A DNA stretch of 36,536 bases. Origin: an uncultured Hungatella sp. Lineage in GTDB: Bacteria > Bacillota > Clostridia > Lachnospirales > Lachnospiraceae. The notes beneath the pieces were generated by a model, which saw only the letters and a program-made list of their open reading frames with translations, searched no databases and had not been told where the DNA came from. Of this stretch, positions 1-5,848 are shown piece after piece; the stretch's first letter is position 1; every line of letters begins with the position of its first letter. The DNA is taken from contig CAMUJH010000040.1 of assembly GCA_947089145.1 (NCBI GenBank), positions 1 through 36,536 of the forward strand, given 5' to 3'. The position numbers were made by a program, and so were the translations under genes.

Positions 1-45
1 AGACTCTTAATCTATTTGTCCAGGGTTCGAGTCCCTGAAGGCGCA
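1..45 (+). tRNA. tRNA-Lys (CUU), 3' part, cut by window edge
   Basis: These 45 bases are identical to the last 45 bases of the complete tRNA-Lys at 2437-2509: the 3' side of the anticodon stem-loop with the CTT anticodon, the T arm and the 3' acceptor strand. The 5' part lies outside the window, so it is not possible to tell whether this is a full gene or a 3' fragment. A terminator hairpin follows directly, which favours a full transcribed gene. Confidence 0.85.
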
Positions 46-50
46 GGCAA

Positions 51-97
51 AGTACTGGTTTTGATGACAAGGAGCATTGGGGCCGGTGCTTTTTTTG
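51..97 (+). terminator. Rho-independent terminator of the first tRNA-Lys
   Basis: An 8-bp stem (agtactgg with ccggtgct, using G-U pairs) closes a loop of about 24 bases and is followed by seven T residues. It resembles the terminator after the second tRNA copy only at its first stem half (gtactggttt). Confidence 0.6.
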
Positions 98-140
98 ATT
101 ATTGAAAATTATATGATAAGTTTTCACTTGCAACAAAGGT

Positions 141-158
141 TTGACAGGACTATGTCAA
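141..158 (+). promoter_or_regulatory. inverted repeat overlapping the -35 box, possible operator
   Basis: TTGACA-ggacta-TGTCAA is a perfect 6-bp inverted repeat with a 6-base spacer whose left arm is the -35 box itself. Repressor sites are commonly placed like this, but no dedicated repressor gene is adjacent, so the role is inferred. Confidence 0.4.
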
Positions 159-169
159 GCCTGTACAAT
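141..169 (+). promoter_or_regulatory. sigma-70-type promoter for the ROK kinase gene
   Basis: TTGACA at 141-146 and TACAAT at 164-169 are separated by exactly 17 bases. The predicted start of transcription near 176 leaves a leader of about 40 bases before the ROK gene. Confidence 0.75.
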
Positions 170-216
170 GGAACCAGAAGTAAAAAATAAGGTGATTAAA
201 GGGGGAAATGCAATCA

Positions 217-1113
217 ATGGCCAAGAGATATTTATGCCTGGATACAGGGGGAACAAGCATTAAATATGCGGTGTGTGACGAAAGCGGAACTATGTTGGAG
301 AGCGGAAAGACGGCAGTGGGGAAGACTCTGGAGGGGTTTTTAGATCAGGTAGAGGCTATTTATAAAACCGTACAGCCGGTAGAGGGAATTGCCTGCAGCT
401 TCCCGGGGGAAGTTCACAGCCAGGAGGGGGTTATTTATGGCATCAGCGCAGTGGAACATCTTCATAAATGTCCGCTGAAAAAGATGATTTCCGAAAGATG
501 CGGTTCTATAAAGGTTTCCATGGTTAATGATGCCAACGCTGCAGCTTTAGGAGAGGCGTGGCTGGGAGTGGGGAAAAAGCATAAAAACATAGCATTTGTT
601 ATTGTGGGAAGCGGCGTAGGCGGAGCGGTAATAGAGAACGGGGAGCTGTATCCGGGAACTACCATGAATAAAGCGGAGATTGGCAATTTCCCTATGGGAG
701 GCATAAAAGACGGGGTTTTGCTGTGCTGGAGTTATTTTACCCTGGAGCAGGAGGCAAGAAGATACAGCAAGGCTTGCGGGAGAGAAGTGGACGGGAAAGA
801 ACTGGTGAAACTGGCCGGACAGGGTGTTAAGGAGGCGGACGCTGCAGTAAAAGAATTTCTCCACTACATGGCTGTAGGGTGCGTAAATGTTCAGTTCGCA
901 TATGATCCGGAGATTATTGCCATCGGCGGCGGAATCAGCGGGAACCCCCAGATTATGGAAGATATTAGAAGAACATATAAAGAACTGGTAAAAGGGCAGC
1001 AGATGGAGTATCTTCAGCCAGAGATTGTAGCATGCGAAAGGGGAAATGATGCCAATCTGCTGGGAGCCCTCCATTACTTTTTAAAAAAGGAGCTTATTGA
1101 CGAAAAGAGATAA
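217..1113 (+). CDS. ROK family sugar kinase
   Basis: The protein has the ROK (ASKHA fold) architecture. The N-terminal phosphate loop reads LDTGGTSIK (near residues 8-16), the catalytic aspartate lies in NDANAAALGE, and IGGGIS near the C-terminus fits the adenosine-binding end. Such enzymes phosphorylate glucose, N-acetylmannosamine, fructose or beta-glucosides with ATP in the cytosol. The usual ROK zinc cluster (CxCGxxGCxE) is missing; the equivalent stretch reads EIGNFPMGG and continues without the cysteines, as in some beta-glucoside kinase-like members, so substrate is open. I prefer ATG 217: the AGGGGG Shine-Dalgarno ends 11 bases before it but only 2 bases before the in-frame ATG at 208. 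About 299 residues, normal for the family. It stands alone behind its own promoter, with no sugar transporter next to it. Confidence 0.85.
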   Translation: MAKRYLCLDTGGTSIKYAVCDESGTMLESGKTAVGKTLEGFLDQVEAIYKTVQPVEGIACSFPGEVHSQEGVIYGISAVEHLHKCPLKKMISERCGSIKVSMVNDANAAALGEAWLGVGKKHKNIAFVIVGSGVGGAVIENGELYPGTTMNKAEIGNFPMGGIKDGVLLCWSYFTLEQEARRYSKACGREVDGKELVKLAGQGVKEADAAVKEFLHYMAVGCVNVQFAYDPEIIAIGGGISGNPQIMEDIRRTYKELVKGQQMEYLQPEIVACERGNDANLLGALHYFLKKELIDEKR

Positions 1114-1188
1114 AATATTTATAATAAGATGTGGACGGGCAATGCGCCCTGTCCCAAAATAAATACAGTATAGTATGGGGGGAAAATC

Positions 1189-2301
1189 ATGGTAGAAACA
1201 CTTAGGAAAAAAGCGAAGAAATCCAACATGTTAAGGGTCATATTTTCTGTTATCGCCATTGTTGTACTGCTGGCGGTCACAAAATTTGCAATATTTGATG
1301 TGATCACCGGACCCACAAGGCTGGATATTACAGCAGACCCGGATTCTTACAAAGGAAAGTATGTAACGATTGATGCGGAATATTTTCTGTATGACTACAT
1401 AGAACATACCACAACCACCACGAGGAAATATGGAGGAAGCAGCACCAGTGTAAACGGATACAGCTATCTGACATTCCAGTCAGTAGATGATTATGAGAAA
1501 GAGGCATCCATATGGTATTTCTACAGCATTTACCTGAACAAGAGCAGACAGCAGGAGATGGCTGCGAAAATAGATGAGGCATTTGCCTATTGGAATGATG
1601 AGACAGGCCAGGTGGCGCCTCCGGACCCGGTTACGATCAAAGGCGTTTGGACGCCCATGGATGCCCAGACAGAGATGTATTTCAGGCAGGCTTTGGGAAA
1701 ACTGGAGATTTCTGAGTCGGAATTTGACAAGATGTATTTCTATGAACTGGATACGAAGAATATCGGCGGATTAAATGCTCCTTTATTTTGGGTTCTGATG
1801 GCCGTGGCAGCCGGCCTTCTGGTGTTTGCCATTATCAGCACCATGGGATTTTTCGGCAATGCATACATGAAAAACATTCAGAAGTATCTGCAGAAAGACA
1901 GCTCGACCTCTATAGCAGCTATTGAGGAGGACTTTAACCAGGCGCACCTTATTGATAAAACCGTATGGGTGGGAAAAAGATGGACTGTATATATGCAGGG
2001 CAATGTTGCCCAGATCCTGTCCAATAAAGAACTGGTGTGGGGCTATTACTTCAGACGGACCGGACGAAACAGCGTAAGCGAGATGCGCCTGTATACGAAG
2101 GAAAAGAAGGTGTTCCATATCGGATTGTCTGAGAAAGACACTCAGGAGGCCTTAAAGATATACGTGGAAGAGCAGCCCCAGATGGTTGTGGGGTACAGCT
2201 CTGAACTGGAAAAGATGTATGGCAAAAACTTCAGCCAATTTTTAGATTTAAAATATAATCCGGCCATGAGAGAGGGCGCCGGAGAATTTACACGGCTGTA
2301 A
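1189..2301 (+). CDS. uncharacterised membrane protein with two transmembrane segments
   Basis: I do not recognise a family with certainty. The 370-residue protein starts with a basic cytoplasmic stub, then a hydrophobic segment at about residues 16-36, an extracytoplasmic-looking region of about 160 residues (with a Thr-rich stretch near 75-80), a second hydrophobic segment at about 198-218, and a C-terminal region of about 150 residues containing amphipathic helix and strand patterns (for example VWVGKRWTVY and LVWGYYFR), presumably cytoplasmic. A strong GGGGGG ribosome site precedes the ATG. It follows the ROK gene by 75 bases with no convincing terminator between them and may be cotranscribed. 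A hairpin lies after the stop. No catalytic motif was seen. Confidence 0.8.
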   Translation: MVETLRKKAKKSNMLRVIFSVIAIVVLLAVTKFAIFDVITGPTRLDITADPDSYKGKYVTIDAEYFLYDYIEHTTTTTRKYGGSSTSVNGYSYLTFQSVDDYEKEASIWYFYSIYLNKSRQQEMAAKIDEAFAYWNDETGQVAPPDPVTIKGVWTPMDAQTEMYFRQALGKLEISESEFDKMYFYELDTKNIGGLNAPLFWVLMAVAAGLLVFAIISTMGFFGNAYMKNIQKYLQKDSSTSIAAIEEDFNQAHLIDKTVWVGKRWTVYMQGNVAQILSNKELVWGYYFRRTGRNSVSEMRLYTKEKKVFHIGLSEKDTQEALKIYVEEQPQMVVGYSSELEKMYGKNFSQFLDLKYNPAMREGAGEFTRL

Positions 2302-2307
2302 ATAAAC

Positions 2308-2348
2308 TTCTGCCGGAAGAACAGGTTCTTTCATGTTTTTCCGGCGGA
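2308..2348 (+). terminator. hairpin after the membrane protein gene
   Basis: ttctgccggaa pairs with ttccggcgga around a loop of about 19 bases. Only an A/T-rich, interrupted T run follows, so termination would be weak. It sits just upstream of the tRNA promoter. Confidence 0.45.
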
Positions 2349-2376
2349 AATTATTTCGTCGGAGCAAATTAATTGC

Positions 2377-2405
2377 TTGACATTTGAATCTATTGGACGT
2401 ATAAT
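2377..2405 (+). promoter_or_regulatory. consensus sigma-70 promoter of tRNA-Lys
   Basis: TTGACA (2377-2382) and TATAAT (2400-2405) are both perfect consensus and are 17 bases apart. The tRNA begins 31 bases after the -10 box, as expected for a strong stable-RNA promoter. Confidence 0.9.
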
Positions 2406-2436
2406 ATTGAAAGTTCCGAAAGACAAGTTAATAAAA

Positions 2437-2509
2437 GCGCCTTTAGCTCAGTTGGTAGAGCAGTAGACTCTTAATCTATTTGTCCAGGGTTCGAGTCCCT
2501 GAAGGCGCA
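2437..2509 (+). tRNA. tRNA-Lys (CUU)
   Basis: A 73-base cloverleaf: acceptor stem gcgcctt with aaggcgc plus discriminator A, D arm gctc/gagc, anticodon stem gtaga/tctat with loop ctcttaa (anticodon CTT, reading AAG), and T arm with the ttcgagt loop. CCA is not encoded. It has its own promoter and terminator, so it is a monocistronic gene. Confidence 0.95.
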
Positions 2510-2514
2510 GTTAA

Positions 2515-2555
2515 CGTACTGGTTTAGACGCTGAAGTCTGAGCCAGTACTTTTTT
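2515..2555 (+). terminator. Rho-independent terminator of tRNA-Lys
   Basis: gtactgg pairs with ccagtac and the stem continues with ttagac/gtctga around a short loop, followed by six T residues. It starts only five bases after the tRNA end. Confidence 0.85.
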
Positions 2556-2660
2556 ATGATCTGGCAGCAGAAAGATTTTCATGATCCTTTCCATTGTCCA
2601 GTTGATTTTCCGGCCTTAAGGTTTTACAATTAGAAAAAGAGTCAAAAGGAGAAGGTTAGA

Positions 2661-2942
2661 ATGGAGCAGGAAACCAGAATTGCAGTAATTGGAATCATTG
2701 TGGAAGATAAACAGATGGCAGGGGAAGTAAATGAGCTGCTTCATGAATATGGGCAGTTCATTATTGGGCGTATGGGGCTGCCATATGAAAAAAAGGGAAT
2801 TAATATTATAAGCGTTGTAATTGATGCGCCTGTAAACAGCATCAGCGCGTTATCAGGAAAACTGGGCAGGCTTCCCGGAGTGGGGGTAAAAGCATTGTAC
2901 TCAAAATCGGGGACGGGAAAACAGGAAGGAAGAGAACCGTAA
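2661..2942 (+). CDS. TM1266-family putative iron-only hydrogenase system regulator
   Basis: A 93-residue protein matching the TM1266 family: a single ferredoxin-like (NikR C-terminal-like) domain with IAVIGIIVED at the N-terminus, VNELLHEYGQFIIGRMGLPY in the first half, and LSGKLGRLPGVGVKALYS near the end. The family is named for its frequent linkage with the HydE/F/G maturases of [FeFe]-hydrogenase, and its molecular function is not established. No hydrogenase or maturase gene lies in this window, so the link rests on the family only. The ATG is preceded by AAAGGAG with normal spacing. About ten C-terminal residues extend beyond the usual domain end. Confidence 0.8.
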   Translation: MEQETRIAVIGIIVEDKQMAGEVNELLHEYGQFIIGRMGLPYEKKGINIISVVIDAPVNSISALSGKLGRLPGVGVKALYSKSGTGKQEGREP

Positions 2943-2981
2943 AAGCCCAACCGCAGGAGAGAAAAGCAAGAGGAAATGGAG

Positions 2982-3023
2982 ACAGGCAGCTGCAGACGGA
3001 AGATATCTGCGGCTGCCTGTTTA
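2982..3023 (+). terminator. terminator between convergent genes
   Basis: A 15-bp stem with one imperfect pair (acaggcagctgcaga with tctgcggctgcctgt) and a 9-base loop. The T run is short (tttat). It lies between the TM1266-like gene and the convergent EIIB-ROK gene and could serve the plus strand. Confidence 0.55.
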
Positions 3024-3034
3024 TCTGCCATGTG

Positions 3035-4468
3035 TCAGGCAGGGGCCTGCTCCGACTCATGCGACTCCAGTTCCTCTGTACATAAAATCATCTGCCCAAG
3101 AAGCATATAGTTCTTTACTTCCCGAAGCTGAATAATATCAGGAATATATTTGGTAGGGATGTATTTTCCGATTTCCCGTATCAGTTCATCGGTCTGTACG
3201 ATGAGCCGGGAGGAAAGAAGAAGGACATCCGGTCCTAATATACAGATCAATGATGCAATGGACTGTGCTACCCAGGCCAAAGCGCCCTCTGGAGTCAGGC
3301 ATAAGGAGGTGTGGTTGATTTTATTGTTGGCAGGCAGGTACTGGATTTCGCCGGCCACATGTTTATAACCTTCAATAAGCCGCCCGTTGCAGATACTGCC
3401 CACCCCGCCGGCGGAACCGATAGAAGGCTGGAACAGGAGGGACGGCGAATGATACTGATCCTGGGAAGAGTAATAACCTACGGCAATACAATTGGCGTCA
3501 TTGCATAAAATAAACTTGCGGGAATACTTTTTAGACAGGCACTCCAGGATATTGCTTTCGTCAAATCCCTGCGCAAGAAGCGTAAGACGCCCCTCATCAA
3601 TAATTCCCGGCATGGACAGCCCGGTGAGCTGAATGTCAGGGTAAATAGCAAAAGCCATATCACAGAGATCGTATATATCTTCCAGGGAAATCCGCGATTT
3701 TATACTGACCTCGTCATAAATAATATCATTGTGTTCATTATAGATCCTGGAAGTAAACAGGTAGTGCTTATCCTCGCTTAAAAGCCCGATGGTCAGAATT
3801 TTAATGTGAGGTTTAATTTGCTGCTTTAAAGGAAGCTTGCCCGGATAGGCCCTGCTGCGGGATATGGCAGGCTGATGCAGCGGCTCAAGATCCGTGAACA
3901 CGGCCCGGACATCATAAGTGGCAAACGTCTTAGGCGGTATTTTACAGACTCTTTTGTCATGAAGAATTTTCCGGGCTGTATCATATATGTACGATATCTG
4001 AGGGGCCAGAAGGATGATATCATACTGGCTGGCTGACTGGTATAAATTTCCATAGGAAACAGCGGAAAACTCATAATTCAGAGAAAGGAGCTGTGCAGAT
4101 TCATTTAGCTTCTGCGCAAAAAAACCGGTGGTCAGGCCGCTGGTGCAGGATAAAAGAACGCGGACAGGCGGCTTGGCAGTCAGTTCCTGAACACATTCCA
4201 GCATCTCGCCAAACAGGTTTATGGCATGTTCCAGAGTGTGCATCTGGAAATGCAGGTAGAATACATGGCGGTTAGTAACCAGGTTCAGCACAGCCAGCTG
4301 AATAATGTTCATGGGAAAGAAGGTAACCTCGCCCCGGCAGTAACTGGTTTCAATAACAATCACATTTTCATCCTTCTCACTAACAAAAAGCTTGTAATTC
4401 GGGCTTGTCCGGGTCAGAACCCATTGTCTGAACTGATCGATCAAAGCATTGCCTGATGAATCTCCCAT
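3035..4468 (-). CDS. PTS EIIB(cellobiose-like)-ROK domain fusion protein, probable sugar-state sensor
   Basis: Three regions are visible in 477 residues. Residues 1-100 are an unassigned N-terminal module rich in hydrophobic strand patterns. Residues 102-190 match the PTS lactose/cellobiose EIIB domain: VLLSCTSGLTT carries the phosphorylatable cysteine position (C108), and YDIILLAPQISYI matches the EIIB DVVLLGPQIAYM segment. Residues 220-470 form a ROK domain. NDAN (D324) and GSAGGVGS are kept, but the ATP phosphate loop DxGGT is replaced by TIGLLSEDKH and there is no zinc-cysteine cluster, so kinase activity is doubtful. There is no helix-turn-helix, so it is not an ordinary NagC/XylR repressor. 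I infer a cytoplasmic sensor that combines PTS phosphorylation with sugar binding. An AGGGGG site 8 bases before the ATG supports this start. No PTS permease is adjacent. Confidence 0.75.
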   Translation of the reverse strand: MGDSSGNALIDQFRQWVLTRTSPNYKLFVSEKDENVIVIETSYCRGEVTFFPMNIIQLAVLNLVTNRHVFYLHFQMHTLEHAINLFGEMLECVQELTAKPPVRVLLSCTSGLTTGFFAQKLNESAQLLSLNYEFSAVSYGNLYQSASQYDIILLAPQISYIYDTARKILHDKRVCKIPPKTFATYDVRAVFTDLEPLHQPAISRSRAYPGKLPLKQQIKPHIKILTIGLLSEDKHYLFTSRIYNEHNDIIYDEVSIKSRISLEDIYDLCDMAFAIYPDIQLTGLSMPGIIDEGRLTLLAQGFDESNILECLSKKYSRKFILCNDANCIAVGYYSSQDQYHSPSLLFQPSIGSAGGVGSICNGRLIEGYKHVAGEIQYLPANNKINHTSLCLTPEGALAWVAQSIASLICILGPDVLLLSSRLIVQTDELIREIGKYIPTKYIPDIIQLREVKNYMLLGQMILCTEELESHESEQAPA

Positions 4469-4482
4469 TTAAAAATCCCCCT

Positions 4483-4497
4483 TATACCGAAAGTATA
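4483..4497 (-). promoter_or_regulatory. small palindrome in the leader of the EIIB-ROK gene
   Basis: TATAC-cgaaa-GTATA is a perfect 5-bp inverted repeat lying roughly 8-22 bases inside the predicted transcript, between promoter and ribosome site. It could be an operator or a small RNA stem. Function is not shown by the sequence. Confidence 0.3.
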
Positions 4498-4511
4498 GTG
4501 CTGCTAAAATT

Positions 4512-4540
4512 AGTATAATAGGTAGAGATTTTCGTGTCAA
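4512..4540 (-). promoter_or_regulatory. sigma-70-type promoter of the EIIB-ROK gene
   Basis: On the minus strand TTGACA (4540-4535) is followed after exactly 17 bases by TATACT (4517-4512). The predicted start near 4505 leaves a 36-base leader. Confidence 0.8.
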
Positions 4541-4654
4541 TCCATAGTTTTCTATAATACCCCCCAATGCATAAAGGCGTGGCATGATTTTGAAGGTCAG
4601 GAAAATGCCGCCATAATGCCCAGCGTTTCCCTATGGAATTCCCAGGTTCTGTGT

Positions 4655-4660
4655 GATAAT
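4655..4660 (+). promoter_or_regulatory. possible extended -10 promoter of the CAP protein gene
   Basis: TGTGATAAT gives a GATAAT -10 box; no convincing -35 box lies 17 bases upstream. If used, transcription would start near 4667, at the edge of the WalR-like boxes. Confidence 0.35.
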
Positions 4661-4667
4661 ATTGTTT

Positions 4668-4695
4668 TGTAACAGAAATGTAAAATATTTGTAAC
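4668..4695 (+). promoter_or_regulatory. triple WalR (YycF)-like direct repeat
   Basis: TGTAAC, TGTAAA and TGTAAC start at 4668, 4679 and 4690, an exact 11-base period with 5-base spacers. This fits the published WalR/YycF consensus of two TGTWAH hexamers separated by five bases, here in three copies. The gene downstream encodes a secreted protein, in keeping with the WalRK regulon of cell-wall genes. The boxes lie just before the ribosome site, which suggests repression if the -10 at 4655 is the right promoter. Confidence 0.6.
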
Positions 4696-4710
4696 AGATA
4701 GGAGGATACT

Positions 4711-5706
4711 ATGAAAAGATTGGCATTATATGCTGCAGTAGCAGCCACAGCGATGACGGGAATGACAGCCATGACATCTCAGGCGGCGGTGAGAGCCTAT
4801 GTTATGGGCGGAAACTGCGGCAATGGGGTATCTGCCGGGAATGGATACTCTCTGAACGATATATTGCAGATGGTAACGCCAACAGGAGGAAGCAATGGAT
4901 GCCTGGGAGATTGGAACGGATCTTTCGGAACAACGCTGCCGGGAACGCTGGAGAATCCCCTTGTTCCTAACTGCTCTGGAAATGAAAATACGCTGCTGAC
5001 GCCTAACGGCTTTATTCCATGGAACTGCCCGACAACCCCTGACGGTTTCGGTTCATGGAACTGCCCGACAGCCCCTGACGATTCCGGCTCATGGAACTGC
5101 CCGACAGCCCCTGACGGTTCCGGCTCATGGAACTGCCCGACAACCCCTGACTGCCCCGGAGGTACAGACTGCCCGGATATTCAGAATCCCGGTGTACAGA
5201 ATCCCGGTGTTCAGAACCCGGACATTCAGAATCCGGGGACCCAGAATCCAGGGACTCAGAATCCGGGAACCCAGAATCCAGACATTCAAAACCCAGGGAC
5301 TCAGAATCCAGGACAGACTGTGAATCCGGAAAGCTCTTACATGCAGCAGGTAATAAGCCTTGTGAATGAAGAGAGGGCAAAGATGGGATTATCACCAGTG
5401 ACAGAGGCTTCGGATCTGGCATCGGCAGCAGCAGTCCGTGCAAAGGAAATTTCCAGCAGCTTTTCCCATACGCGTCCTAATGGAAGCTACTACAACACGG
5501 CTTTGGATGAAAACGGAGTGAAGTACCGGGGAAGCGGAGAGAATATTGCATATGGTCAGAGAACGGCAGCAGAGGTAATGGACGGATGGATGAACAGCCA
5601 GGGCCACAGAGCAAACATTCTCAATGGGAACTATACAAAAATAGGCGTGGGATTTTATGAAGGCCCTGGCGGCGTGAAATACTGGGTTCAGCTATTTACA
5701 TATTAA
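4711..5706 (+). CDS. secreted CAP-domain (SCP/YkwD-like) protein with two peptide repeat arrays
   Basis: The 331-residue protein begins with a signal peptide (basic MKRLALY, hydrophobic core, AxA-type SQAAVRA near residue 27). A Gly/Asn-rich linker follows, then four 12-residue repeats of the WNCPTxPDxSGS type (about residues 103-150), then nine 5-residue QNPGx/QNPDx units (about 158-202), and a C-terminal CAP domain (about 210-331). The CAP cavity residues are visible: H in FSHTRPNG, E in GENIA and H in GHRANIL. CAP proteins of Firmicutes are secreted or wall-associated, and their biochemical role is largely unknown. The repeat region carries many cysteines, one per 12-residue unit, which is unusual for an exported Gram-positive protein. 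AGGAGG lies 5 bases before the ATG. Regulation by WalR is suggested by the upstream boxes. Confidence 0.9.
   Translation: MKRLALYAAVAATAMTGMTAMTSQAAVRAYVMGGNCGNGVSAGNGYSLNDILQMVTPTGGSNGCLGDWNGSFGTTLPGTLENPLVPNCSGNENTLLTPNGFIPWNCPTTPDGFGSWNCPTAPDDSGSWNCPTAPDGSGSWNCPTTPDCPGGTDCPDIQNPGVQNPGVQNPDIQNPGTQNPGTQNPGTQNPDIQNPGTQNPGQTVNPESSYMQQVISLVNEERAKMGLSPVTEASDLASAAAVRAKEISSSFSHTRPNGSYYNTALDENGVKYRGSGENIAYGQRTAAEVMDGWMNSQGHRANILNGNYTKIGVGFYEGPGGVKYWVQLFTY
5018..5159 (+). repeat. 36-bp tandem repeat, about four copies, coding WNCPTxPDxSGS
   Basis: Units start at 5018, 5054, 5090 and 5126. They are nearly identical in DNA as well as protein, which points to recent expansion or gene conversion. The last unit diverges after PTTPDCP. 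Confidence 0.9.
5182..5316 (+). repeat. 15-bp tandem repeat, nine copies, coding QNPGx
   Basis: Nine in-frame 15-base units encode QNP followed by GV, DI, GT or GQ. The DI unit recurs at copies 3 and 7, which suggests a higher-order four-unit duplication. Confidence 0.9.
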
Positions 5707-5770
5707 ACCTGCAGGCGCCCGGCAGCAGACACACCACAGCACATAAAACATGGTAGGCGCATTTGGCATA

Positions 5771-5848
5771 CCTGAATTTGCCGCCTTTTCGGGTCAGTGC
5801 ATTATGGCATTGGCTTAAGGAAAAGGCGGCGGATTCAGGTTTTATTTG
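5771..5848 (+). terminator. long-stem terminator of the CAP gene
   Basis: About 20 pairs join 5771-5790 with 5820-5839 (two G-T pairs), with a loop of about 29 bases and the T-rich tail ttttattt. The tail is on the plus strand only, so it serves the CAP gene; it ends directly at the aspartase stop codon. Confidence 0.85.

Noticed and set aside
46-2436. Block between the tRNA copies as a mobile element
   Set aside because: No integrase, transposase or terminal repeats inside; kept only as a low-interest observation on the tRNA duplication.
4578-4615. Imperfect hairpin (ggcatgatttt with aaaatgcc) between the EIIB-ROK and CAP genes
   Set aside because: Bulged stem without T run; no clear terminator, riboswitch or operator pattern.
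5012-5443. Long minus-strand frame across the CAP repeat region
   Set aside because: It is the shadow of a repeat whose unit length is a multiple of three; Ser/Gly/Asp repeats without ribosome site or homology.
5758-5777. GCATTTGGCATnCCTGAAT occurs after the CAP gene and again at 29604-29622
   Set aside because: 18 of 19 bases match, but flanks differ, one copy is part of a terminator arm and the other is coding; a chance match is possible in a window of this size.
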